NCBI RefSeq assembly: GCF_006716675.1
Contig: NZ_VFPM01000002.1
Coordinates: 186,001 to 250,000, forward strand
DNA length: 64,000 nucleotides
Direction: 5' to 3'
DNA from: Humibacillus xanthopallidus
GTDB lineage: Bacteria > Actinomycetota > Actinomycetes > Actinomycetales > Dermatophilaceae
Part shown: in pieces, positions 17,102 through 25,861 of the stretch
How the letters are laid out: each line of letters starts with the position of its first letter
Position numbering within the stretch: the first letter of the stretch is position 1
Notes under the pieces: model-generated
Databases searched by the model: none
What the model was told of the DNA's origin: nothing
What the model saw: the letters and a program-made list of their open reading frames with translations, nothing else
Translations under genes and position numbers: made by a program

Positions 17102-17890
17102 TCACTCCCGACGGGGTGCGACGACGACCTCGACGTCGTTGTCGCGGAAGGCCTGCAGTGCGCCGGGGTCCGCGGAGTCGTCGGTGACGAGCGTCCAGCG
17201 ACGCGGCATGACCGCCCACGCGTGGAAGGGCGACTGGCCGAGCTTCTCGGCGTGCGCGAGCACGTAGATGTGGTCGGCGCGGCTCATCATGAGCTCCTTG
17301 AGCCGGGTCTGCTCGAGGTCCGCCTCGCAGATGCCGCGCTCAGCGTGCACGCTGTCGGCGCCCATGAACGCCCGGTCGAAGGAGAGGCGTTGGACCGCCG
17401 ACTCCGCGAGTGGCCCGACGAACGCCTGGCTGAGGGGCCGGAGCCGACCGCCCAGCGCGATGACGTCGATGCCGGCGCTGTCGGAGAGGGCACCCATGGC
17501 GCTGATGCCCGCCGTGACGACGGTGAGCCCGGTCAGTGCGGGTGACGCGGTGATCGCGTCGGCCAACGCGCCCGTCGTCGACCCGGCATCGAGCAGGATC
17601 GTCTCGCCGGACCCGATCTGCGCTGCGGCCCACTGGGCGATGTCGCGCTTGGCGACGTGCGCCTCGCCGAGCCGTTGCCGCAGCGAGGCCTCCGGGTGGT
17701 GCGCCAGGCTCATGACGCCGCCGTACGTGCGGGCCAGCTTGCCCTGCGCGGTCAGCTTGGCGAGGTCGCGCCGGATCGTCGATGCGGTGACCCCGAGCTC
17801 GTCGCTCAGCTGCTCGACACTGGCGAGGCCGGTCGTCGTCGCAAGCCGGACGATCTCGGTCCGGCGTGCCTGCGCGGAGTGCTTGGCCAC
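17102..17890 (-). CDS. DeoR/GlpR family transcriptional regulator (paralogue 1)
   Basis: The 262-residue protein has a DeoR winged helix-turn-helix at residues 10-60 (VEQLSDELGVTASTIRRDLA) and a C-terminal sugar-phosphate sensor domain with LLDAGSTTGALA and FVGPLAESAVQRLSFDRAFMG. GTG 17890 is chosen because TAGGGT ends seven bases upstream (leaderless) and the resulting N-terminus MAKHSAQARR aligns with paralogue 2. It is roughly three quarters identical, by eye, to the adjacent paralogue. The likely effector is a phosphorylated intermediate of the neighbouring acid-sugar pathway. Confidence 0.88.
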   Translation of the reverse strand: MAKHSAQARRTEIVRLATTTGLASVEQLSDELGVTASTIRRDLAKLTAQGKLARTYGGVMSLAHHPEASLRQRLGEAHVAKRDIAQWAAAQIGSGETILLDAGSTTGALADAITASPALTGLTVVTAGISAMGALSDSAGIDVIALGGRLRPLSQAFVGPLAESAVQRLSFDRAFMGADSVHAERGICEADLEQTRLKELMMSRADHIYVLAHAEKLGQSPFHAWAVMPRRWTLVTDDSADPGALQAFRDNDVEVVVAPRRE

Positions 17891-17972
17891 GCTCGGCACC
17901 CTAGGGCCACACCGAGGCCCGCGCCACCACGGCAGGCCGACGGTGGTGGGGGTGGTTTCGGCCGGGGTGTGC

Positions 17973-18809
17973 TCAGCGGGGCAGTGCGGGTGCGATGACG
18001 ACCTCGACCCCGCGATCGCAGAACTCTTGCACCGCAGGGAGATCCGCGCTCTCGTCGGTGACGAGCGTCCAGCGGGCAGGCATGACGGCCCAGGCGTGGA
18101 AGGGCGACTGACCGAGCTTGGCCCCGTGGGCCAGCACGTAGGTGTGCGTCGCGCGACTCATCATGAGCTCCTTGAGCAGGGTCTGCTCGAGGTCCGCCTC
18201 GCAGATGCCGCGCTCCGCGTGCACGCTGTCGGCGCCCATGAACGCCCGGTCGAAGGACAGCCGCGAGATCGCCGACTCGGCCAGCGGCCCGACGAAGGCC
18301 TGGCTCATCGTGCGCAGCCTTCCGCCGAGGGCGATGACCTCGACACCGTCCGCCTCGGCGAGGGCGGCCACGGTGCTGACGCCCGCCGTCACGACGGTGA
18401 GGTCGGTGAGGTCGGTGAGGTCGGCGCGGCCGAGGTGGCCGGAGCCTCTGCTCAGGGCTGTGGCGGCCTTGAGCTGCTGAGCGAGGGCGGCGGTCGTCGA
18501 CCCGGCATCGAGCAGGACTGTCTCACCCGACTCGATGACCGAGCAGGCCCACCGCGCGATGGCCTGCTTCGCATCGAACGCCTCGCCGAGGCGCTGCCGG
18601 AGGGAGGCCTCCGTGGGGTGCGACAAGGGCATGGCCCCGCCGTAGGTGCGCGCCAGCATGCCCTGGGCCGTGAGCTTGGCGAGGTCGCGTCGGATCGTCG
18701 ATGCGGTGACGCCTAGCTGGTCGGAGAGCTCCTCGACGCTCGCCAGGCCCGTTGTCGTGGCGAGTCGGAGGATCTCTCCTCGGCGGGTCTGCGCCGCGTG
18801 CCTCGCCAC
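17973..18809 (-). CDS. DeoR/GlpR family transcriptional regulator (paralogue 2)
   Basis: The 278-residue tandem copy of the preceding regulator is longer by an insertion of about 16 residues (SRGSGHLGRADLTDLTD) in the sensor domain. The insertion is encoded by a small 9-base tandem repeat near 18400-18425. The helix-turn-helix is nearly identical between copies, so the two probably bind the same or overlapping operators. The gene follows pdxA by ten bases with no promoter visible, so it is the third gene of the kinase-pdxA-deoR operon. Confidence 0.88.
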   Translation of the reverse strand: MARHAAQTRRGEILRLATTTGLASVEELSDQLGVTASTIRRDLAKLTAQGMLARTYGGAMPLSHPTEASLRQRLGEAFDAKQAIARWACSVIESGETVLLDAGSTTAALAQQLKAATALSRGSGHLGRADLTDLTDLTVVTAGVSTVAALAEADGVEVIALGGRLRTMSQAFVGPLAESAISRLSFDRAFMGADSVHAERGICEADLEQTLLKELMMSRATHTYVLAHGAKLGQSPFHAWAVMPARWTLVTDESADLPAVQEFCDRGVEVVIAPALPR

Positions 18810-18819
18810 GCCCCGCGCC

Positions 18820-19827
18820 TCAGGCGCTGACCGGGCGGGGAGCCATCTCGGCGCCGAGCCGCAGGGCCTCGATCATCGAGCGGTGGTCGGCTACGCCGGT
18901 GCCTGCGATGTCGAAGGCGGTGCCGTGGTCGACCGAGGTGCGGATGACGGGCAGGCCGATCGTGACGTTGACGCCGGCCTCGAGGCCCAGCACCTTGACG
19001 GGGCCGTGCCCCTGGTCGTGGTACATCGCGACGACGAGATCGTAGTCGCCGCGGCCGGCGAGGAAGAAGAGAGTGTCGGCCGGAAGCGCGCCGTGCACGT
19101 CGATGCCGTCAGCTCGAGCCGCCTCCACGCCCGGGTTGATCTTCGACTCCTCCTCGCCGTATCCGAAGAGGCCGTTCTCCCCTGCGTGCGGGTTGATCCC
19201 GCAGACGCCGATCTTGGGGTGGGGGTTGCCCGCGTCGACGAGCGCCTTGTGCCCGCGGCGGATGACGCGCTCGACGAGACCCGGCTCGATGCGCGCGACG
19301 GCGTCGAGCAGGCCGATGTGGGTCGTCACGTGGATGACCTTGACCTTCTCGGTCGAGAGCATCATCGACACCTCGGGTGTGCCGGTCAGGTGGGCGAGCA
19401 GCTCCGTGTGGCCGGGGAAGAGGTGCCCGCCGGCGTGCAGCGCCTCCTTGTTGAGCGGCGCGGTGCAGATGGCCTGGACCTTGCCCGCCATCGCCAGCTC
19501 GGATGCCACCCGGACGTAGTGGTATGCCGCGTCGCCGGCGACCGGGGAGAGCTGTCCGAAGGGGAGGTCCTCCGGAAGCAGCCCGAGGTCGATGACGTTG
19601 ATCCGGCCCGGCAGCTCCTGCGCCTCCTCGACCTCGGTCACGGTGACGATGTCGACGGGGCTGCCGATGACGGCGGCGGCCTGCTTGAGCCGCAGCGCGT
19701 CCCCGATGACGACGGTGCGGGCCATCGTCGCGACGTGCGGGTCTGCGAGCGCCTTGACGATGATCTCGGGCCCGATGCCGGCACCGTCTCCCATGGTCAC
19801 GGCGATGCGGGGAAGGACGGCGCTCAT
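18820..19827 (-). CDS. PdxA family dehydrogenase (probable 4-phospho-acid-sugar dehydrogenase, PdxA2-type)
   Basis: The 335-residue protein has the PdxA signature: MGDGAGIGPEI near the N-terminus, CTAPLNKEAL, FPGHTELLA and the metal/phosphate motifs MYHDQGH and SVDHGTAFDIAGTG. PdxA2 enzymes oxidise and decarboxylate 4-phosphorylated four-carbon acid sugars (for D-threonate, giving dihydroxyacetone phosphate). Actinobacteria generally make vitamin B6 by PdxST, so a catabolic role is favoured. The preceding DUF1537 kinase, overlapped by four bases, is the known partner. A good AAGGAG site lies before ATG 19827. Confidence 0.9.
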   Translation of the reverse strand: MSAVLPRIAVTMGDGAGIGPEIIVKALADPHVATMARTVVIGDALRLKQAAAVIGSPVDIVTVTEVEEAQELPGRINVIDLGLLPEDLPFGQLSPVAGDAAYHYVRVASELAMAGKVQAICTAPLNKEALHAGGHLFPGHTELLAHLTGTPEVSMMLSTEKVKVIHVTTHIGLLDAVARIEPGLVERVIRRGHKALVDAGNPHPKIGVCGINPHAGENGLFGYGEEESKINPGVEAARADGIDVHGALPADTLFFLAGRGDYDLVVAMYHDQGHGPVKVLGLEAGVNVTIGLPVIRTSVDHGTAFDIAGTGVADHRSMIEALRLGAEMAPRPVSA

Positions 19828-21161
19828 GGGTTCTCCTTGGATGGGGCGACGAGACGGTGCGGGCTGGTGCCGCGCCGGCTGAGTGGGGCGGTTCGGTCGG
19901 GGTGGGTGTCGGTGTCGGGGTGGGCCGCGCAGCCCAGGAGCCGGTGGGCCGTGCGGACGAGGGAGTCGGGGGCGCCGAAGCTTCCCGGGCGGGTCACGAC
20001 GACGTGGCCGCCGTCCGTCCGGCTGACGACGGTGCCCCGCTCGAGCTCGGCGAGGACGGAGAGCGAGCCGACCCCGAGCCGGTCGAGCACTGCGCGGGCG
20101 GTCTCTCCACCGGTGAGGAAGACACCGTCGTAGCGCACGACGAGTGGGGCGAGGGCATCAGCGAGCGCGTGCACGAGCCGGCTGACGTCGCCGGTCTCGG
20201 TCGCAGCCGACGGGTCGAGCGCGACGGCGACGAGTCCTCTCGCCGGCAGCTGGGAGAGTCGCGCCGCGAGGGCCCCAGGGTCCGCGAGCAACCTCGTCGG
20301 GCCGACGAGCTCGATGTGCGCGGCCTCGGCGCCGAGGTGTTCGAGCTGGGGAGCGACCGCGCTGGCGCGCGTGCCGAGGACCATGAGGAGCGAGCGCAAG
20401 CGCGGGAGGGGTGTGGGGGCGGCGTCCGGCTCGGGCGCGAGCGCGCGGACGGCCGTGTCTGCCATGGCTCCGGAGCCGACGAGCAGCGCTGCTCGTCGGC
20501 CGCCCGTGGCCGCCGCGTGGATCGTCACGAGATCGGCGTCCGTGGCGGCGTCGCACACGGCAACGGCGCCGGACGACGCGATGTCGCGCAGTACGTCAGC
20601 GACAGCGGCGACGCCTGCGTCGACGGTGCGCTGGGGCACGAGCACGGTGCGCAGCGGGATCATCGCCTCGGGCACGGACCGCGGTGCGGGGGTGGGCTCC
20701 ACGTGCCACAGCTCGGTCTCGTGCAGGGGGATCCCGCCCACGTGCAGCACGCCGTCGCGCACGACCCGGCCCAACGCGGGATTGCTCACGGCGACGACAG
20801 GAGCACGACCGAGCTGCGCAGCCACGGCGGCGATCTCGACAGCCACGTTGCCACGCAGCAGCGAGTCGACCTTCTTGACCACGACGGGAGCGTCGGCGAC
20901 GACGTCGGCCGCCGCGGAGGCGCGGGCTGCAGCAGCCGATGGCGCGACGCCGCGTGAATGCGTGTCCACGGTGAGCACGCGCAGCATGCCTGCGCGGTCC
21001 GACGCGGCCGTGTTGTCGGCGGGGTGGCCGGGGTCCTGCGTGGGCACCTCCGGGGCAGTCAGGAGGATCGAGCTGCGCGAAACGCGCAACAACGCGTGCG
21101 CTGCGCACTCTGCGCTACCGGTGAGATCATCGGCGATGACGCCGATCTCCAGTGCGACCAT
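19824..21161 (-). CDS. DUF1537 four-carbon acid sugar kinase (DtnK/OtnK-type)
   Basis: The 445-residue protein has an N-terminal substrate domain opening with IGVIADDLTGSAE (DDLTG is the family signature), KKVDSLLRGN, and a C-terminal nucleotide-binding domain with FLTGGETARAVLDRLG. The family phosphorylates the 4-hydroxyl of acid sugars such as D-threonate, L-threonate and D-erythronate. Pairing with PdxA instead of OtnC suggests the D-threonate-type route, by the published family logic; the substrate here is unproven. It is first gene of a minus-strand operon facing the importer operon. Confidence 0.88.
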   Translation of the reverse strand: MVALEIGVIADDLTGSAECAAHALLRVSRSSILLTAPEVPTQDPGHPADNTAASDRAGMLRVLTVDTHSRGVAPSAAAARASAAADVVADAPVVVKKVDSLLRGNVAVEIAAVAAQLGRAPVVAVSNPALGRVVRDGVLHVGGIPLHETELWHVEPTPAPRSVPEAMIPLRTVLVPQRTVDAGVAAVADVLRDIASSGAVAVCDAATDADLVTIHAAATGGRRAALLVGSGAMADTAVRALAPEPDAAPTPLPRLRSLLMVLGTRASAVAPQLEHLGAEAAHIELVGPTRLLADPGALAARLSQLPARGLVAVALDPSAATETGDVSRLVHALADALAPLVVRYDGVFLTGGETARAVLDRLGVGSLSVLAELERGTVVSRTDGGHVVVTRPGSFGAPDSLVRTAHRLLGCAAHPDTDTHPDRTAPLSRRGTSPHRLVAPSKENP

Positions 21162-21291
21162 GACCCCTCTCCTGCCGGTAATCGTCCTTACAGCAAGGAG
21201 TTTGGCACCCTTGCCGTCTCACTGAGCGAGCCTGCTTCGCACTGTCCGTGAAGGTGTCACGAGGCGTCCCGTCACAAAAAACGCTACAGGT

Positions 21292-21319
21292 ATTGCGCGA
21301 TTCGTGCAATGGTGCGAAT
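21292..21319. promoter_or_regulatory. Overlapping inverted repeats in the divergent catabolic promoter region
   Basis: ATTGC/GCAAT (21292-21296, 21306-21310) and ATTCG/CGAAT (21300-21304, 21315-21319) interlock in the 224-base spacer between the kinase and importer operons. A possible promoter for the plus strand (TTGCGC 21293-21298, GAATGT 21316-21321) lies inside them, the position expected of DeoR-type repressor sites. The region also has an A-run at 21275-21281. Confidence 0.45.
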
Positions 21320-21385
21320 GTAGTGGGACCCGAACGGCGCGCGGTGCGCAGTCGCGGTCGAGGCCACGCTCAACGAGGAGTTCCG

Positions 21386-23017
21386 ATGCCCCAGCAAACG
21401 CCATCTCGCGTTTCCCCGTCTGACCAGCCGGCGCGGCAGCACTCGCGCCGCTCCATCCTCAAGTTCGGCTCGCTGGCCGGCGCGGGCCTGATCTTCGCCC
21501 CCGTGCTCGCCAACTGCGCCGGGCCCAAGTCCGCCACGAGCACGTCCACCGGAGGCGCTGCCGCTGCCGGTGGCGCCCTGAGCATCGTGCTCAACCGCAA
21601 CCTGGTCAGCCTCGACAACAAGCTGAACCAGTACGACGCCGCCGTCACGGTGCAGCGCGCGGTGCGCGAGGCACTGACGAGGATCGGCGACAAGCTCACC
21701 CCCGAGCTCGTGCTCGCCGAGTCGTTCGAGCAGACCAAGCCGACGGTCTGGACCGTCAAGCTCCGCGACGACATCCACTACTCCGACAAGTCGAAGGTCA
21801 CCGTCGAGGACGTCGAGACCGCGCTCAAGCTCTACTTCGAGGTCAAGGCCGGCTACGTCGCCTCGCAGTTCCCCGAGCAGCCGACCTTCACGAAGGTGGA
21901 CGACCGGACCTTCACCCTGACGACGAAGAACCCCGTCGTCTCGCTCAACTCCCTGATGTCGAACATCCTCATCACGCCGGCCAAGGACAACAAGCCCGAG
22001 GAGCTGGGCACCGGCCTCGGCACCGGCCCCTTCACGATCGCGAGCGCGGACTCCGGCACGGGCACCTACCGCCTCGTGCGCAACGCCAACTACTGGGGCA
22101 CCCCGGCCAAGCTCGAAGAGGTCAACGTCAGCTACCAGGAGGAGGAGGGGGCGCGCGTCATCGCGATCACCTCGGGTCAGACCGACGTCATCGACACGAT
22201 CACGCCCGAGTCCGCCGCCTCGCTCAAGACGAACTCCGACATCGACGTCATCGAGACTCCGGGCACGCGCCTCATCCACCTCTTCTACAACTTCCGCAAG
22301 CCGGCGAGCAGCCCGCTCGCCAATCCCAAGGTCCGCGAGGCGCTGAGCTACGCGATCGATCACCAGTCGCTCATCAAGGCCCTCATGAACGGCCAGGTGA
22401 CCTCGGCCGAAGGGGTGGTGCCGACCACGCTGGCCGGCTTCGCCAAGACGGGCGACTACGTCTACGACGCGGCCAAGGCCAAGCAGATGCTCGCCGACAA
22501 CGGCGCCGCAGGTCTCAAGGTGCGCATCATCTGGGAGGACTCGGAGTTCGCGGGGGCCTCGCGGGTCCTCGAGGCCGTGTCCCAGATGTTCGCCGCGGTC
22601 GGCGTGACCGCCGAGCTGAAGATGATCCCCAAGGGCGGCGAGATCAACGCCTGGCGTCGCGGCGAGGCCGGCGACTGGGACATCCTGGCCAACGGCTACG
22701 GCAACCAGACGGGGCTCGCCCTCACCAATCTCCAGGGCCAGTACGGCGGCACGGCCGAGAAGGAGAAGACGCGCGACACCTACCACGGCTTCGTCTTCCC
22801 CGACATCACCGCGCTCCTCGACCAGGCCGCCGCCGAGTCCGACGAGGCCAAGCGCACCGACCTGCTGAAGCAGGCCCAGGAGAAGATCTGGGCGCAGTGG
22901 CCGGCCGTGTGGGCCTGGACCCCGAACAACGTCCTGGCCAAGCGCAAGCGGGTCCAGAGCCTCAACCTCCGGGCGACGAACTCCTACGACCTCGCCGCCG
23001 TGACCGTCTCCGGCTGA
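21386..23017 (+). CDS. ABC transporter substrate-binding lipoprotein, family 5 (peptide/opine/oligosaccharide type)
   Basis: The 543-residue protein begins with a twin-arginine signal (HSRRSILKFGSLAG) ending in a lipobox LANC with lipidated Cys44, then a Ser/Thr/Gly linker. The mature protein is a cluster-C solute-binding fold (LVLAESFEQTKPTVWTVKLR, YAIDHQSLIKALMNGQ, GVVP). It captures the substrate outside the membrane for the DppBCDF-type importer that follows. A GAGGAG site precedes ATG 21386. Family members bind peptides but also oligosaccharides, and the neighbours here argue for a sugar-derived ligand. A folded, Tat-exported lipoprotein is somewhat unusual for the family. Confidence 0.9.
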   Translation: MPQQTPSRVSPSDQPARQHSRRSILKFGSLAGAGLIFAPVLANCAGPKSATSTSTGGAAAAGGALSIVLNRNLVSLDNKLNQYDAAVTVQRAVREALTRIGDKLTPELVLAESFEQTKPTVWTVKLRDDIHYSDKSKVTVEDVETALKLYFEVKAGYVASQFPEQPTFTKVDDRTFTLTTKNPVVSLNSLMSNILITPAKDNKPEELGTGLGTGPFTIASADSGTGTYRLVRNANYWGTPAKLEEVNVSYQEEEGARVIAITSGQTDVIDTITPESAASLKTNSDIDVIETPGTRLIHLFYNFRKPASSPLANPKVREALSYAIDHQSLIKALMNGQVTSAEGVVPTTLAGFAKTGDYVYDAAKAKQMLADNGAAGLKVRIIWEDSEFAGASRVLEAVSQMFAAVGVTAELKMIPKGGEINAWRRGEAGDWDILANGYGNQTGLALTNLQGQYGGTAEKEKTRDTYHGFVFPDITALLDQAAAESDEAKRTDLLKQAQEKIWAQWPAVWAWTPNNVLAKRKRVQSLNLRATNSYDLAAVTVSG

Positions 23018-23046
23018 CGTCCAGCCGACCAGACCAAGGTGATTCC

Positions 23047-23979
23047 ATGCTCACGTACGTCCTGAAACGGATCGGTCAAACGATCCTGACGGCCTTCCTG
23101 GCCGTGGCGACGGTGTTCGTCCTGCTCCGCATGGCGCCGGGCGACCCCGCGGCCAACTATGCGCCGCCGAACCCGAGCTCCGAGCAGCTCGAGGCCATCC
23201 GCCAGCAGTTCGGGCTCGACCAGACGATCCCCGTGCAGTTCTGGACGTTCCTGCAGCACCTGTTCCAGGGCGATGTCGGCACGTCGTTCTTCTTCAAGCG
23301 CCCCGCGCTCGAGGTCGTCCTGGAACGCCTGCCCTACACGATCACCCTCGCGGTCGCGGCGATCATCCTGACGTCGATCGTCGCGATCCCGCTGGGGGTG
23401 TGGATGGCGCGGCGCAACAACACCGGCCCCGAGCTCGGCGCCAACATCGGCACGATCGCCGGCCAGTCGATGCCCGACTTCTGGATCGGCTTCGTGCTGC
23501 TCATCCTCTTCGCGGTGAACCTCAGGTGGTTCGAGCCGTCGGGCTACGACTCGCCTGCCTCGATCATCCTGCCGACGGTGACGATCGCCATCCTGCAGAT
23601 CGCCCTCATCTCTCGGCTCGTGCGCCGCGAGATGGTCGTCAACCTCGCCTCGCCCTACCTCACCGTGGCGCGGTCGCGGGGGGTCTCCGAGCGAGCCCTG
23701 ACCTGGCGCTACGCCTTCGCGAATGCCGCACTCCCTGTCGTGACGGCGCTCGGAACCCGCTTCGCCGCCATGCTCAACGGCGTCGTCATCGTCGAGGTGG
23801 TCTTCAACTGGCCGGGGGTCGGCGAGCTCGTCGTCAACGCGCTCAAGCAGCGCGACTTCCCGCTCATCCAGGCCACCGTCCTCGTGACCGTCATGCTGGC
23901 GCTCTTCGTCCAGCTCCTCGTCGACCTGCTCTACCCGCTCATGGACCCGCGGGTCCGTCTCGGAGAGGCGAGCTCATGA
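23047..23979 (+). CDS. ABC transporter permease, DppB type
   Basis: The 310-residue inner-membrane protein has six transmembrane helices. It has the classical N-terminus MLTYVLKRIGQTILTAFLAV, the PGDPA motif, and the EAA-type coupling loop near ARSRGVSERALTWRYAFANA. It forms half of the translocation pore of the importer. It lies 29 bases after the binding-protein gene with AAGGTG as a weak ribosome-binding site, and overlaps the next permease by four bases. Confidence 0.93.
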   Translation: MLTYVLKRIGQTILTAFLAVATVFVLLRMAPGDPAANYAPPNPSSEQLEAIRQQFGLDQTIPVQFWTFLQHLFQGDVGTSFFFKRPALEVVLERLPYTITLAVAAIILTSIVAIPLGVWMARRNNTGPELGANIGTIAGQSMPDFWIGFVLLILFAVNLRWFEPSGYDSPASIILPTVTIAILQIALISRLVRREMVVNLASPYLTVARSRGVSERALTWRYAFANAALPVVTALGTRFAAMLNGVVIVEVVFNWPGVGELVVNALKQRDFPLIQATVLVTVMLALFVQLLVDLLYPLMDPRVRLGEASS

Positions 23980-24920
23980 CCACCTCCACCTCCGCACCCC
24001 GGTCGCCCAACCTCAGCGAGGTTCCCGGCTCGATCCTCGGGCGTGACTCGGCGGTCAACAAGGTGCTGCTGCGCCGATCCGCGGCAGCCCGACGCGCCCG
24101 CTACAGCACGATCAAGATCTGGGTGGGTGCCATCTGCGCCGGCGTCGTCATCATTCCCGTCGTGCTGGCGAACGTCCTCCCGCTGCCCGACCCGATCGTC
24201 GGGCAGCTGAGCGACTCGGCCCTGCCGCCCTTCAGCCCCGGGCACCTGCTCGGCACCGACCCGAACGGCCGTGACCTGCTCTCGCGCATCCTGCACGGCG
24301 GCCAGACCTCGCTCGTCATCGGGATGCTCGCGATCTTCGTCTCGGGACTCTTCGGCATCGTCGCGGGCGCCGCTGCAGGCTACTTCGGCGGGTGGGTCGA
24401 CACGTTCATCTCGCGACTGCTCGAGGCGCAGATGGCCCTCCCGCTGCTGCTCATGCTGCTGCTCGTCGTCGCCCTCTTCGGGCCGTCGATCCCCGTGATC
24501 ACGCTCGTCATCGCGTTCGCCCAGTGGCCGGAGCCCGCACGCATCACCCGGGCGCTCGTGCTCGTCGAGCGGGAGAAGCCGTACGTCGCGGCGGCGCGGG
24601 TGCTCGGCCTGCGCAAGTTCTCGATCCTGCGCCGGCACGTCGTGCCCAACATCCTCCAGCAGGTGCTCGTCGTCGTGCTCCTGCTGCTGGCCCAGGCCGT
24701 CCTGCTCGAGAGCGCCCTGTCCTTCCTCGGCGCCGGCGTCCAGCGGCCGTACCCGACCTGGGGCGGCATCATCTCCGACGGGCGTGAGCTCTTCGTCACG
24801 GGCAAGCCGTGGCTCGTGACCGTGCCGGGCGTCGCCATCGCGATGCTCGTCGTCGGAGTCAACCTCGTCGGCGACGGCCTGCGCGACCGCGTGCGCCGTG
24901 CGAAGGGAGACCAGGCATGA
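23976..24920 (+). CDS. ABC transporter permease, DppC type
   Basis: The 314-residue permease has an extended cytosolic N-terminus of about 45 residues, six transmembrane helices, the periplasmic HLLGTDPNGRDLLSRILHGG motif and the coupling loop AARVLGLRKFSILRRHVVPN. It pairs with the DppB-type subunit. Start and stop overlap both neighbours by four bases, so expression is translationally coupled. Confidence 0.93.
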   Translation: MTTSTSAPRSPNLSEVPGSILGRDSAVNKVLLRRSAAARRARYSTIKIWVGAICAGVVIIPVVLANVLPLPDPIVGQLSDSALPPFSPGHLLGTDPNGRDLLSRILHGGQTSLVIGMLAIFVSGLFGIVAGAAAGYFGGWVDTFISRLLEAQMALPLLLMLLLVVALFGPSIPVITLVIAFAQWPEPARITRALVLVEREKPYVAAARVLGLRKFSILRRHVVPNILQQVLVVVLLLLAQAVLLESALSFLGAGVQRPYPTWGGIISDGRELFVTGKPWLVTVPGVAIAMLVVGVNLVGDGLRDRVRRAKGDQA

Positions 24921-25861
24921 GCGTGCTCGAGGTCAAGGACCTCCAGGTCGAGCTGATGACGACCGATGCGGTCGTCCGCGCCGTCGACGGAGTGAGCTTC
25001 CACATCGACGAGGGCGAGACGGTGACCATCATCGGCGAGTCCGGCTCGGGCAAGTCGACGACGGCGATGGCCCTGCTGCGGCTGCTGCCCGACGACCTCG
25101 CCGTCATCTCGGGGGAGGCCCGCATCGCCGGACAGGACGTCACCGGCGACCGCAAGGTCATCAACCAGCTGCGTGGCCGGGTGGTCGCCCTCATCCCGCA
25201 GGATCCGATGACCGCGCTCAACCCGATCCGCACCATCGGGCGCCAGATGACCGAGGCCGTGCGCATCAAGTACCCCAAGCTGGGCAGGTCGGAGGCCAAG
25301 CAGCGGGCGCTGTCGCTCATGGAGCAGGTGCACATCCGCAACCCTGCGAAGCAGTTCGACGCCTACCCCCACCAGCTCTCGGGCGGCATGCTCCAGCGGG
25401 TGCTCATCGCCATGGCCGTCTCGACGGACGCCGACCTCATCGTGGCCGACGAGCCGACGAGTGCGCTCGACGTGACCGTCCAGGCCGGCATCCTCGACCT
25501 GCTCCTCGAGCTCCAGGAGCAGACCGGCATCGCCCTGCTGCTCATCACGCACGACCTCGGTGTCGCCCGGCTCATGAGCGACCGCATCCACGTCATGAAG
25601 TCCGGCGTCTTCGTCGAGAGCGGTCCTGTCACCGACGTCGTCGACCACCCGCAGCACCCCTACACGCAGAAGTTGCTCGGGGCGATCCCCGAGCTCGGCC
25701 CTTGGCACGATCCCGCACTCACGGAGCCGTCACAACCGGGGCCGTATGCCGTGGGCGACGTTCCCGACTCGGGTTCCGTTGCGCCGCAGACTGGTTCAAC
25801 GGAAGCCAGCGGCTCCGCAGCATCCGGCGCCAAGCTCGTCAAGGAGGCCAGCCATGGCTGA
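24917..25861 (+). CDS. ABC transporter ATP-binding protein, DppD type
   Basis: The 314-residue ATPase has Walker A GESGSGKST at residues 40-48, signature LSGGM, Walker B LIVADEP and the H-loop ITHDLGVAR. The Dpp/Opp C-terminal oligopeptide extension includes HPQHPYTQKLLGAIPELG. After it comes an unusual tail of about 50 residues (GPWHDPALTEPSQPGPYAV onward) of low complexity; such enzymes sometimes bind an iron-sulfur cluster there, but the cysteine set is missing here. It powers the importer with the next gene product. Confidence 0.92.
   Translation: MSVLEVKDLQVELMTTDAVVRAVDGVSFHIDEGETVTIIGESGSGKSTTAMALLRLLPDDLAVISGEARIAGQDVTGDRKVINQLRGRVVALIPQDPMTALNPIRTIGRQMTEAVRIKYPKLGRSEAKQRALSLMEQVHIRNPAKQFDAYPHQLSGGMLQRVLIAMAVSTDADLIVADEPTSALDVTVQAGILDLLLELQEQTGIALLLITHDLGVARLMSDRIHVMKSGVFVESGPVTDVVDHPQHPYTQKLLGAIPELGPWHDPALTEPSQPGPYAVGDVPDSGSVAPQTGSTEASGSAASGAKLVKEASHG

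Noticed and set aside
18820-19827. Vitamin B6 biosynthesis role for the PdxA protein
   Set aside because: Actinobacteria generally use the PdxST route and the gene overlaps a DUF1537 acid-sugar kinase, the known catabolic context for PdxA2.
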